A stretch of 64,000 nt of DNA from Haematococcus lacustris (lineage: Eukaryota > Chlorophyta > Chlorophyceae > Chlamydomonadales > Haematococcaceae). The DNA is taken from the NCBI GenBank assembly GCA_030144725.1, contig JASKMD010000006.1, positions 9,682,806 through 9,746,805 of the forward strand, written 5' to 3'. Of the stretch, positions 40,301-51,224 are shown one piece after another. The position numbers were made by a program, and so were the translations under genes. The notes beneath the pieces were generated by a model. That model saw only the letters and a program-made list of their open reading frames with translations. It was not told the origin of the DNA and searched no databases. Every line of letters starts with the position of its first letter. The first letter of the stretch is position 1.

Positions 40301-42608
40301 CAGCAAGCTCCTCATGGCCACCACGGTGGCTGCATTGGATGCCCTGGCCTCAAGCAGAGCCCCTTCCCCTGGGTCACCTGCTGCTGCCGCCACCACCCCC
40401 ACCCCCACCCCCACCCCCACTGCCCCTGCTGCTACACCCACCACCACCCGGCCCCTCACCCCCCCGCCCCCTGGCCCCTCGAGCCACCCCCCTGCCAGCC
40501 CACGCAGCAAGCCCAGCGCCGCCCCAACCCGCACCCCAGCAGCAGGGGTGGGGCAGGCGCGGGGCAAGCTGCCTGTGGATGATGCCAGCAAGCTGTTGGT
40601 GGCGGGCTCAGTGGCAGCGTTCCAGGTCGCGGGGCTGCTGGGCAAGACCGCTGGCCAGCTGCTGATCAGCTGGGCATCCTCTGCGGCACAGAAGCAGAAG
40701 CAAGCCTCCCCTCCACCACGCTCCCCCTCCCCTGCCCCTCCCCCCTCCGCCTCCCCCTCCCCTGCCCCTCCCCCCTCCGCCTCCCCCTCCCCTTCCCTTT
40801 CCCCCTCCCCACCCCTCACCAGCCTCCCACCCGCCACCCCTCCCCCTCTGGCCCCCTCTCCCCTCACGCCCCCTGCCACCACCTCTGCTCAGCAAACGGC
40901 CCCTGAGGCCCCTGCCCCTGAGGCCCCCACCCCTCCCCCCACCCCCCCAGCTGTCACAGCAGCAGGCACTGCCCCCACCCCTGAGGTCCCTGCCCTTGAG
41001 GGCCCCACCCCTCCCCCCACCCCCTCAGCTGTCACAGCAGCAGGCACTCAGTCAGAGCTGGCTGTGGTCCTCCCAGGGTCCAGGGTGTTGTCTCGGCACA
41101 CAGTGGCAGCAGCCACCGTCATGAGCCCCCTGGAAGCTAGCCCCACCCCCACCCCCAGCCCCACCCCTGCCCCAGCCCCAGCCCCTGCTCCAGCCCCTGC
41201 TGCTGCCACTGCTGCAAAGCCCATCGCCACCTTGTCCTCAACTCCCCCACCCCAGACTACACCACCGCAGCAACGGCTGGACACCACCGCAGCAACAACA
41301 GCAGCCGCACCAGCGTCAGCAGCAACAACAGCAGCCGCACCAGCGTCAGCAACAACAACAGCAGCAGCAGCAGCAGCAGCGGCAGCCAGGACGGCAGCAG
41401 GTGGCTCCGCCCCTACTCCAGGATCACCCCCCCTGATGGTCTCGTTCCAGCGAGCCGCAGCCAGGGCAGCAGCTGTGGCTGCAGGCACCACCAAGGCAGC
41501 CCCGGTCAGGGCCAGTGCAGGCTCAGGGGCAGCAGCAGCAGCAGGGGGAGGCCTTGGAGTGCCTGGGGCTGCCTCCTCCTCCCGGCTAAGGACCAAAGCC
41601 TGGGTTGCCACTGCTGCCCGGCCCTCCCCCTCCCCCTCGCCCTCCCTCCCCTCCACAGCCGCCAGCCCCAGCCCCATGCCAGGTCCCCCCACCCCCGCAC
41701 CCCCACCCCCACAAGCTCCCCGCCGGCCCCCCCGCCCCCAGCCCCCCGCCCCTGCTGCCCCCAGGCTGGTGAGAGGTGACCCCAAGGCCTTGCTGCCTGA
41801 GGTGCTGCCAGACGGCTCGCTGCTGTTCACGCAGCACCAGCTGGCCTCTGTCAAGCTGGTGCTGGAGGCTGAGCGGGGGGAGGAAGAGGGGGAGAGGGAG
41901 GGGGAGGGCAGCAGGGTGCAGGGGAGGGGGGGGCCTCAGGCTACCTCCCCTGCACCCCAGGGGCAAGTTTCAGTGTCAGAACCAGAACCCAGGGCACCTG
42001 ACTTGCAGCAGCAGCAGCAGCAGCAGCAGCAGGGGGAGCAGCAGCAGCAGCAGCAGCAGCAGGAGGGAAAGGTGCAACGACAGGGACAATCCATGCAGCC
42101 TCTGCAGCAGCAAAAGCCATTGCCGCAGCAGATGCCGCCGTCGCCGCCGCCGCAGCAGCCGAGTCAGCAGCAGCAGCGGAAGACGCTATTTGAGCAAGCT
42201 AGCAGCAGCAGGGGAGCGGCACCTTCAGACCAGCCACCTCCACCACTATCACCACCACCACCACCACCACCACCACCACTGCCATCTGCTGCTAAGGTCG
42301 CTAGCCAGCAACGCGACACAGTGAAGGAAGCACAACAGCAGCAGCAACAGCGCCAGCAGCAGCTGCAGCAGCTACAGCAGCAGCAACAGGCGCGTCAGCA
42401 ACAACGGTCACAGCAGCAGCAGGTGGGTCAACTAGGGCAGCAGCAGCAGCAGCAGGAGGAGGAGGAGGGAGAGGAGGAAGAGGAGGTGCGGCTGCTGCAG
42501 CAGCAGGTGCGTCGTTGGCGTGCCATGCTCCGCAGCACATCCCTGCAGCAGGCTGTGCAGGCTATGGTGGAGCTGCACGGCGTCACTGAAGCTGCGGTCA
42601 GACAACTA

Positions 42609-42648
<40 letters not shown>

Positions 42649-43537
42649 CCAGCAGGGCAGCCGCCCAGTCAGGGGTGGCTGCAGGGGCCTCTGGGTCAGG
42701 GCTGGGGCTGGGGCTGGGCTGGAGGCCCTCAGCCAGCAGAGGGGCCGCTGCCCCGGCCTCTGCACCTGCCCCTCCCCCTGCTGCTGCTCCCCCCCGCACC
42801 CCATCCCTCCTGACCCCTCCTAGCCTGCCTGGGGTCTCAGGGGGGCCGAGCAGCAGCCAGGGGCTGGAACCTGGCCCAGCTGCCGCCTGGGCAGAGCTGG
42901 CTGCTGCCACCGCCCACAGCCTGTCTTCCTCCCCCTCTCACTCCAACCATGACGTCACACTTCAGGCGTTTCAAAGTGTGACCCCCGGGGGTGTGGGGTG
43001 GGCATGGCCTTGGGCGGTGCCAGGGCCAGAGAGCCATGTGTTCCTCCGCCCCTTCAAGACGCTGGTGCAGATGGCCTGGCAACCCGTCCTGTTGCCCAAC
43101 ACCAAGCCCCTGCCCCTTGGCAGTGGAACCAGCTCAGGGGGGTCAGCAGCAGCCGCAGCGGTGAACAGAGATGGGGTGGTTGGGGGGGTGGCGGCAGCAG
43201 CAGCAGCAGCTGGGGGGGTCCTGGAGGTGCCAAGCAGGCCAGGCTCTCGTGCCCGCTCCCCACCTCCCGGTGTGACTGATTCTGAATCTCACTCCCAACC
43301 TGACACACTCACACCCCCACGACAACATACACCTCACTCAACCTCTCACACCTCCGCCGGGATGTCACACTTAGTCAAGTTCATCGCCCAGCTGCCCCAT
43401 GTGGTGGAGGGCAGCCCCTGGGCAGTCTCCCCTCAAACTGAAGATGAGGAGGCTGAGGAGGAGGAGGGGGAGGAAGGGGAGGGGGAGGAGGACGGCTTGG
43501 AACTCATGGATGAGGCTAGTGTGAAGGAAGCCGATGC

Positions 43538-43571
<34 letters not shown>

Positions 43572-45054
43572 AATGGCGGTAGCGGTGGGGGGAGTGGTGT
43601 CACCGGGCTGGCCGCTCTGCAGCAGCTGGTGACGGCAGTGATGGTGACCTCTGCTGCCGCCGCCACCTCGCCCTCGGTGCTGTCAGCCGCCATTGCCACA
43701 GTGGCTAAGGAGAGCTCCAGCAGGGGGTTTGGCAGCTCACGGGGCAAGACCCCGGTGCCCTCTGTAGCCCCCCCCCGCCCCTGCCCCTCCCCCCTCCGCC
43801 TCCCCCTCTCCCTCCCCCTCCCCCTCCCCCTCCCCCTCCCCCTCCTCCTCCTCCCATTCCTCCCTAGCTGCCGCCACCACAACCCTTGCAGCTACCCCGG
43901 CAACTAAGCAGCAACAGGGGCAGGGGCAGCAAGGGGGACAGCAGCGGGCAGAAGGGCCTGGGCTTACCCCCCCAGCCTCCTCTACCCCAGCAGCAGCAGG
44001 AGGAGGGGCGGGGGGGGTCAGGCCTGCAATGACAAGGTTGAATGCAGCGTTGCAGGCTGAGCTTGCTGCGGGGTCCCATGGCCGGGAGCGTGACAAGTAT
44101 GACCCTTTGAAGTGAGGGGGGTGGGGGGTGGAGGAAGAGGAATATATGCATGTGTTTGTCAAGTTAGTGTGATGATGGGGTGAGAGGGTTTCATAATGTG
44201 AAGAGTGAGGTGGGAAGTGAGATTTTGAGTGACGAATGCGCACTCTGGTGCCACCAGCAATTCTTATATGGCTGTGTAGGGGGTTTGGGGAGGGTTTGGG
44301 GAGGGGCCCAGGCAGGGGAGGGGCAAGGGGCAGGTGCAAGGGTCAGATCCAGGGCCAGGGCCAGAGGCAGGGGCATGAGCAAGGGCAGTGGCAGGTAGGG
44401 CACTAAGTTGCAGCCTGCTCTGCCCCTTGCCCCAGGGACCTGCTGCGGCCTGAGCTGCCGCTGCGGGGCCCCTGGCCTGAGGTAGCTCAGCAGATGCTGC
44501 GGCTGGAAGCGCTATGCGGCCCAGTGGCCCAGCGGGCGTCACCCAACCAGGTGTGACCAGGGCAGCCCGCAAGGGGCCAAGCAGGATTATGCAGGGGGAG
44601 GGGGAGGGGCACAGCAGGTGGGTCGAAGATGTGCTGTGTGGGTTGAGGGAGGGGGCAACCCTAACCCTAATCCTAACTTTGATCTGGACCTCAACCCTAT
44701 CCCTAACCCTAACCCTAACCCTAACCCTAACCCTAACCCTAACCCTAACCAAAACAGTGAGCAAGGGGGCACCCCCTGCCAGCATGCATGCCCATGCCCA
44801 TGCCCATGCCCAAACCTTTGCATGTATACTCCGTTACGCTTTTCAGCACTGCTCTCACCTGGATTAGAAAACTTGTCCTGTACAGGTCATGAAGGCCCGG
44901 GGTGGACAGGCCTTTGCTGCAGCGCTCATGGACTTCCAGCGCTTGGCCCTGGCTCCGGAGGCCTTTGCCCACTTACATGAGGCCCATGCTGACATGGCGC
45001 AGTGGATGCTGGTGAGATCATGAATCATCAGCAGCAGCGGCGGCAGCAGCTGTG

Positions 45055-45085
<31 letters not shown>

Positions 45086-45728
45086 TTTTGGCGGCGGCGG
45101 CAGCAGCAGCTATGACAGCAGTGACGCCAGTTGCCCGAAGTAGGCTTGCGCACGCAGGCATTTCAGATGGTGTTGCTGCTGCTCCTTATCAGAGGTGTTC
45201 GGATTGAGTCAGTGGTGGTTGCTTTGCCATGCAGTTGGCTGCCCGGAAAGCTAAAGCGACTGCCGCAGCTCCGGCCAAGACGGCGCCTGTTTGGAGCCTA
45301 CTACAGCAAGCTCACCATGAGGCGGAGCTGGCAGCGGCTGAGGCATCCCTGCACTCATTCTGCCACGACCTTGAGCGACGGTGAGCGCAGTGCATCGCGC
45401 CGTTGGGGGCCAATCGCGTCAGCAAATGGCAAGAACATCGTTGCGGTGTCGTAAACGATTGTGCCAGCAGTACGATGCGAGTGATGTTGGTCACAGTGAG
45501 ATATGATCCGCACTTGATACGCACGTCGCCTGTGGCCGCAGGCACGAGGGCCTACACCATTTACTACCTCGCGAGCAACCCGAGCAAGCTTTATCGCTGC
45601 TCGCCACGTTGGCTGCATGGAACGCAGACGCGCTGCTGGCCGCAGCCGATGCGGAGCAGCACCGACCTACAGCCTCGAGCCGTGGCAGTTCGATCGTTGC
45701 CTCGCGACCAGGCGGGCGCAGGACTTGA
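37320..45728 (+). CDS. large low-complexity protein of unknown function, at least seven exons
   Basis: Exons: about 37320-37562, 38361 to about 43763, about 43868-44111, 44436-44550, 44886-45011, 45235-45380 and 45542-45728 (TGA at 45726). The last five join by GT-AG sites in consistent phase, and the first two also agree. Only the 43.76/43.87 kb junction is unresolved. The 5.4-kb exon is mostly Pro/Ala/Ser/Gln runs. It holds two related islands, DSASKLLMATTVAALDALAS and DDASKLLVAGSVAAFQVAGL, and a glutamine-flanked helical part (RRWRAMLRSTSLQQAVQAMV). The C terminus is Ala/Leu/Glu-rich and helical (MKARGGQAFAAALMDFQRLA). I find no known domain. The start is uncertain; ATG 37347 (MLAWASPSRALASSAHAG) looks like a possible targeting sequence. 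Confidence 0.65.
38165..38357. repeat. intronic tandem repeat based on ACTGGCCCCTGCCCCTGCC
   Basis: Eight to nine units of 18-24 bp end three bases before the acceptor of exon 38361, serving as its pyrimidine tract. Confidence 0.9.
44693..44750. repeat. interstitial telomere-like (CCCTAA) array
   Basis: About nine CCCTAA units, with degenerate ones before them from 44657 (CCCTAATCCTAA). It lies in the intron between exons 44550 and 44886. Confidence 0.95.
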
Positions 45729-45946
45729 TGTGCCATGCAGGTTTGTGCAGTTTGCTAGTATCCTAATAGCGTTGAGGATAGCGATGCGGTGGAGTCGTTG
45801 ACAGGTATATGGTTGGAAACACCATTTTCTATTCCAGGGTTCTACTTGAATGTTGCATTGGACAGTATATGAGTTGTGTACACCAGGGATATAAACGTTT
45901 CAGGCATGATGGAGTTGTTCAACTGTGGGCGAGGTGACCATTTCAG

Positions 45947-45951
45947 TGTAA
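45947..45951 (+). terminator. candidate TGTAA polyadenylation signal
   Basis: TGTAA about 220 bp after the TGA at 45726. Confidence 0.45.
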
Positions 45952-46859
45952 CCGTGCAGCGCTGCAGTAGTCAAGTCCAGCAAGATTAGACACCGTTCTG
46001 AATGCCAACCACCCCTTTATCCCCGTTAGAAATACCAATCATCCCTGCCTCGACTGCCTTCCCTTCTTCCCTCGTACAACGCATCACGTTAAACTGGCCA
46101 CACATACCTGCTCTGGCCTTGGAACAACAAAACTGCAGCTGTCCGTAACGTCTGCCCAGTCTGAGTTGTCTAGGGGCAGTAGCCTAACAACTTTATTCCA
46201 GCCACTGCTCTGACCTCAATCACTTTGTTGACCAAGTCCTAACCTAACACTGCACAGGGTCACATGATCAGAGCACTCTAGCTGTTGTATAATGCTTAGC
46301 TCGCTCAAGTGAGTGCCTGATCCTAAGGCTGCAAGGCCCAACTGTTTGCTGGGTTCACTGGAGATGCTAGGCCTGGTGTTCGCGCGCCCTGACAGCTGTA
46401 CTCTTCTAGCCTGATGCCTACAGCTGTTGCCTATGGCAGCTGCCTACGGCTGTTGCCTATGGCTGTTGTCTGTGAAAGTTGCCTGCGGCTGATGTCTGCG
46501 GCTGTTGCCTACACATCCTGCTGACCAGTGCATGCAGGGCAGGGAGTGCCCTGCCCCTGACATGCCCAGCCCAACCTGACACCCCCTCTATCCCAGCTCT
46601 AGGCTCAAGTACACCTGCACGCCTGCTGAAACCGCAAGTGTGGAGATAGGGGCAGCAGCTGGACAGCTGGCACCACAACCCAGAAAGCACAGCCTCGCGA
46701 CAGCAGCCTCAAGACCCTCAACACCACTCAAAACCCTGAAGCCAGCCTAGCCCCCGCAGCCTTTGACACATGAGCAGGGCACTGGGGAGCATATGGCTCA
46801 GTCAAGCAGGTGGGCAGGCAGGCAGGCGGGCAGCAGGCTGGCACCCTGGATGCCTGCCC
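45952..46859. other. convergent intergenic region
   Basis: Lies between the 3' ends of two converging genes. Near 46400-46510 the words GCTGTTGCCTA and GCTGCCTACGGC repeat several times. No gene seen. Confidence 0.4.
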
Positions 46860-48888
46860 TTATAGCTGCTGCCGCTTGGACTTGCCTAGCTGCCGCAGTC
46901 CATGAGCTGACTGAGACTGGCAGTCGCCTCCCAGTGGGCCATGCACATGGGCCAGGGCATGCAAGCCTAGGTCGTCCAGCATGCTACCGTCCATGTCCAA
47001 CATGGACAGATCTGGCCAAGGGAGGGCACAATGGTCTGCCATGTCCAAAGCGTCCGAGTGCTGCAGCTTGCCTGGCACTGCTGCCCGCTGGGTGGAGGGC
47101 TCATAGCGTGCCCTGTTGGACCGCAGCGGCAGGTGTGGCTGCCGCGACTGCTGGGCTGGCTGCGGCTGGGTAGGCATAAGGGAGTCTTGGAGGGTGGATG
47201 GCAGCCCCAGCATCATGAAGTGGGTCAGAGGGGAAGGGGGAGCCTCGGCATGCTCCAGGGGTCTATGACTGATGCCCAGGGCGGACTGCGGCTGCCCAGG
47301 TCTTGCCTTATGTCCAGGCAGCGGCAGCGGGGCGGCCATGCCGTCCTCAACCTTCACCCCAACCTGCCTGGGCGCCAGCCCCGCACCCCAGCCCAGCCCC
47401 AGCGGCTGCTGCTGCTGAGCAGGGAGCGTGAGGCCTGATGAGCCGCGCATCTGACTGCCAGCGTTGCGCCCAGGCAGCACCAGGCGGGAAGAGGGGGCAG
47501 GCAGTGGGGTGGGGCCCCCAGGCGGGTCAGACAGGTCCAGGCCGGGTGAGGGGAGACGCAGCTGGCCCCGCCCCTGCCCCCTGTCCAGCATGTTGGACGC
47601 AGGCAGCCTTGCCTGCATCTGGCCACTGCTGCTGCAACGACTCATACCTGCCTGACGCTGGCTGGGAGCAATGGCTCGGGGCATTGGGGGCACCGCTGCC
47701 GCTTGCTCCAGGGCCCCGTACTGCATGTGCTGTTGCCTGTCTGCTTCGCTGCGCACATAGAAGTGCTGCTGCTGCTGCTGCTGGGAATGGGCGGTGGGGT
47801 GTGTGGGCAGCAGGTCTTGTATGTTGCTGCTGCTCTGTCTGCGCAAAGGGGGCAGCAGGGAATCATTGAACACCAGGCTACTGCTGCGAGTGAGGCTTGG
47901 CTGAGGAGCGGTGGGCAGCTGGCGGCCAGGGTTTGAGAGCCCTGCAGGGTGCTGGTTTGCTGCCCGGCCCGGGCTGCACCCCCCAAACCCACCCTGGCTG
48001 CAGGCCACCCCCTGGCCAAGCCCTAGGCTGGGCTCAAGCAAGCTCAAGCACTGGGCAGTGCTGGGCAGCGGCCCTGCTTCTGGTGACAGGGGTGCGAAGG
48101 GCGGGGGTGGCGAGCTGCTGCGCAGGCTGTGGCGCAGGCTCCTGTTGCTGCCATCGCACACGCCGTCCTGGTCGTCCAGCTCACAGCCACTGCTGGCGTG
48201 GTGGGGCAGGAGGGAGTCGAGACCTAAGGCTGTGGGGGACAGCAGCTGGGTGGCCGGGCAGCTGCCTCCATGCAGGGGATCTGGGGAGAGGGTGTTCACG
48301 GTGAGGGATGCGAGGAGGGCAGAGGTGGGGGACATGAGCAAGGCACTCCTGTGACGCTGCTCCTGAGGGATGGTGCTGGCAAGGCTGGCGTGGTGGTGAG
48401 CACTGCCGAGCTGTCCGGAGCTGACCAGGGTGGTGGCAGAGGTGGGAGGGGCATGACGGCTGAGGCCTAGCTGGCAGGGGGTACAGGGCAGCTTGCCAGG
48501 CGTGCCCTCAAGCCCTATGGTGGAAATGACGTTGAGGTTCATGCCTCGTTGCAGCTGGCGCTGCTCCTCTACCCAGGATGCACACACCCTGCGCAAGCGG
48601 CATGCATAGGCACCTCATTAGCCCACTATGACTACCAGAACACAGTGACATCCCTGTCACCGTCCCTGTTGATGCCACTGTTCTTGTTCCGTACGCACCT
48701 CTGCTGCAGTGCCACAGATGCGTCCAAAAAATCGTTCAGCTTCTCCAGCCGGTTGCGAGGCCGAGCTGCAGGGGGCTTGAAGATGGAGGCGGGGGGGGCG
48801 GGGCTGGAGAGGTGCTCCAGTAAAGCACAGTTCGGGTCAGACAGGTTTCTGACGAGCGCCGGTGCGTGTCGATCGCCTGCTGGCACAG
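46860..48888 (-). CDS. Ser/Gln/Pro-rich putative transcriptional regulator
   Basis: Two exons recognised. One ends at 48699 (donor GTGCGT) and begins near 48888 or further upstream; the other is 48588-46860 (stop TAA at 46860). They join in phase 2 as DASVALQQRVCASWVEEQRQ, a helical, Leu/Gln-rich segment that could be a dimerisation coil with the preceding PRNRLEKLNDFLD. The 576-residue exon is Ser/Pro/Gln-rich with a Gln run near 47765, and ends in acidic-hydrophobic LSMLDMDGSMLDDLGLHALA, like an activation region. No DNA-binding domain is seen; it may lie in exons upstream of 48.9 kb that I could not identify. Function is inferred from composition only. Confidence 0.6.
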
Positions 48889-49831
48889 GTGGGAGGCCTG
48901 CCCATGGACTGGCTTTGCACTGCTCGGCTTGGGTAAAGTATAATGGCGTGTTGAGTGGGGCGGGGGACGGCGTAAACAGAGGGGCGCTGTGCCCTTCATT
49001 GCCAATGCCGTCCCCCGTCCCCTTGAAAACTCCACTATAGCCCACCCGAGGCCACTGCACAGCCACTTGGTCACATGTGAGGGGGTGACTGTGTCGAGTC
49101 GGTCGGCCTGGGCGGCCCATCAAGCTGCCGCAGTTGGCCCCCGCTTGTGGCCAAAACAGCTGACTAACGCTGTAGGCCCGACAGGGATTTGAAAAGCTGG
49201 GATCCGTCCGCGCAAGGACAGCCAGTAGTACCTAGCCGGCGTAGCAATTCGAAGCACATTTCAGCGCCTCCTCTTGCTAATATGCGGCAGTTGTAGCAGA
49301 GTGGTCGCTTACCTTTACCACCAAGTCGCAGACAGCCTGCCCTTGGACTACCTAAAGGCTTGTTACCAGGCTTTAGCTACTGACATCGCCCCTTATTTAA
49401 ATCAAGATGTCCTATCAAACTATACACGAGCGGCACTGAATGCGTTATACAGCACTTGACACCCTCTGTTACCAGCGGCGGATGCACCGCAGCGGTGGAG
49501 TGATAGCCAAAATCAAAAGAGTTGCTTCAAAATTTATCAAATGTAACGAGCCCTGCAGCTCAGGCACTGCCCGAAGCCTTACACTACCTGCTGTCAGTGA
49601 GCTTCGCAGCATCGCCTTAGGGCAATCCGCGTCGATTTTGTTACAGAGCTTAGAGCTTAGATCTTACTGGTTTCGTAGGGGCTAACGATCTATACATGAG
49701 TACCCTACTCTAACCGTGGGTCAGCTTCTGCACCCTACACATTTCTACTTCTGCAACTCCACAGAGAAACAGCAAGAGATGTAGTTAACCATGACTTTAC
49801 AGAACAATAATGAGAACTTGCATGACTTCAT

Positions 49832-49968
49832 GTTGAGCCCATGTGCACCTTTGTTTGTGCACCTTGCTATGAAGTGCGTTACAGAAAGTCCTGAACCCCT
49901 TGAGGGGGAGGGCGGCCTAGCAGCCTAACGGCTGACGGCTTAAGCGGTGTAAGCCACATCATCAGTAA
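49832..49968. repeat. dispersed repeat, copy 1 (partner 61694-61826)
   Basis: Shares TTGAGCCCATGTGCACCTTT, GAAGTGCGTTACAGAAAGTC and GACGGCTTAAGCGGTGTAAG with 61694-61826. Confidence 0.9.
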
Positions 49969-50187
49969 ACACAGGTTGCATATTGTTGCTCGAATTGTTG
50001 ATGCATGTGTGCTAGTGCTGCCCTGCTGCTGCTGCCCCTCCTCTGGTGCTCCCCTGGTGGTCCCCCCCACATGGTCCCACTCATGGTCAACAACCCTCAA
50101 TACTCTGAGTCATGGATCGCTGGCTGCGTCGGTGAATTTGCGTAAATAAGGAGCTGGAGGAACCCCAGGTCTGGCCCTTCCACCCTC

Positions 50188-50337
50188 ATCAGCACGGCCC
50201 AGCAGCAGAGGGCAGGTCCCCTGGGTTATGTCAGATCTGGGAGGAGCAGCGTAGCTCAGTGCTGGGCTGCCCAGCAGGGCCGGCTGCCACACTGCAGGCT
50301 TGCAGCAATACCCACCGCCTGCCTTGTTGGACAAGTT
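50188..50337. repeat. dispersed repeat, copy 2 (partner 34662-34810)
   Basis: See 34662-34810. No coding sequence is evident in either copy. Confidence 0.8.
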
Positions 50338-50546
50338 TTGTTTCTTGTTGGACAAGTTTTGTTGGTCTAGCCCTTCCACAGGCAGCATATGTGAGAGGCA
50401 GCAGCTCTGGTGAACCCCCCACTTCTGACTGACACAAGCAGGCAGCACGGCTCACGCACCGCAGGCTGCCTGGCCTTCCCGTGCTGCCTAGCCTGCCTGG
50501 TCTAGCCCAGGCTGGATTGCTCTGGCCTCGGCTGCCTTGCTGTGAG

Positions 50547-50916
50547 TCAGATGGGGTCCAGCTCGAGGGTCATGGGTTCGAGTCCGGCCGCCCTGAGTTG
50601 TGGCTGGACCTTCTGAGCATCTGCCACCACCACTGTCACCTGCTGCTCTGGGTGCAAATGAGCTCTGCAGCCAGCAGCACGTACATCACATAGACAAAAG
50701 GTTGGAAACATTCCAGCAAGCAGCATGATGTGAGAGCAGAGTACGGAGAGCTGTGGTCTTAATCTAGGCTCTAGAAGTGAAGCCATGAGTGATGCGGTAT
50801 GCTGGCATGGGGCAATGGTTGCATACAGTATACTTTGCAGGGCGAGTGTGGTGGCAACCCACCTTGCTGCTCGCAGCACATCATCAGCCTCCACTGCCTC
50901 TATGCCTGCCTTGTAC
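50547..50916 (-). CDS. C-terminal exons of an M16-family metallopeptidase (truncated)
   Basis: Exons 50916-50863 and 50664-50547 (TGA at 50547) join in phase as YKAGIEAVEADDVLRAARAH then LHPEQQVTVVVADAQKVQPQ, ending in LELDPI. A 'sita(d/e)dvlraa..yl.pe..tvvvvgda..v.pqL' pattern marks the end of the C-terminal domain of M16 (insulinase/pitrilysin-type) peptidases. The zinc-binding HxxEH part belongs to 5' exons, which should lie to the right on this strand. Only 308 bp without coding sequence remain before the CCCTGA array, and beyond the array the opposite strand carries another gene. So this is a gene remnant, or the assembly is broken here. Confidence 0.6.
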
Positions 50917-51224
50917 CTGCAACCAACGCAGGCTGCACAGGTAAACATGCAGCAGCAGCAGCAGCAGTGGTATTAGAAACAACAGCACCACCATTGGCAG
51001 TGACAGCGGCAGCAGCAGCTGTTGGTCATTGCAAGTGAAGCTATGTGAGATCAGGTGATGTGTTCGTCGCTGAAGGTGTAAGGCTGCTGGGCCAGGAGGC
51101 TGGGTGACTGGCAGTGTCCTAGTCCTGTAGGTCATGGTTGGGATGTGGGCAGGTGTGGGGTGGAACCGGCCTTGCTTCCAGCATACAGCAGGGTCAGGCA
51201 GCTCTGTTCATGGGGCCAACCACG
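50917..51224. other. non-coding spacer before the hexamer array
   Basis: No exon of the M16 gene or of the tRNA ligase could be recognised. A CAG run lies at 50952-50967. Confidence 0.4.

Larger units (their letters stand above)
48889..50546. other. region with no clear gene; AT-richer insert
   Basis: The 5' part of the minus-strand regulator gene may start here. 49274-49459 is an AT-richer frame (LPLDYLKACYQALATDIAPY then LNQDVLSNYTRAALNALYST) unlike its neighbours in base use; no family recognised. A dispersed repeat lies at 49832-49968 and another at 50188-50337. Confidence 0.35.

Noticed and set aside
38391..43907. The 1,838-codon frame as an intronless gene
   Set aside because: Its end passes through a pyrimidine tract and an acceptor. 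The following exons continue in another frame with proper splice sites, and its start lies inside an exon opened by an acceptor at 38361.
50570..50600. GGGTTCGAGTCC, a perfect Pol III B-box/T-loop word, as a third tRNA
   Set aside because: No acceptor stem, D arm or anticodon arm can be built around it; it overlaps the M16 exon on the other strand. A SINE head was considered but no A box stands at the right distance.
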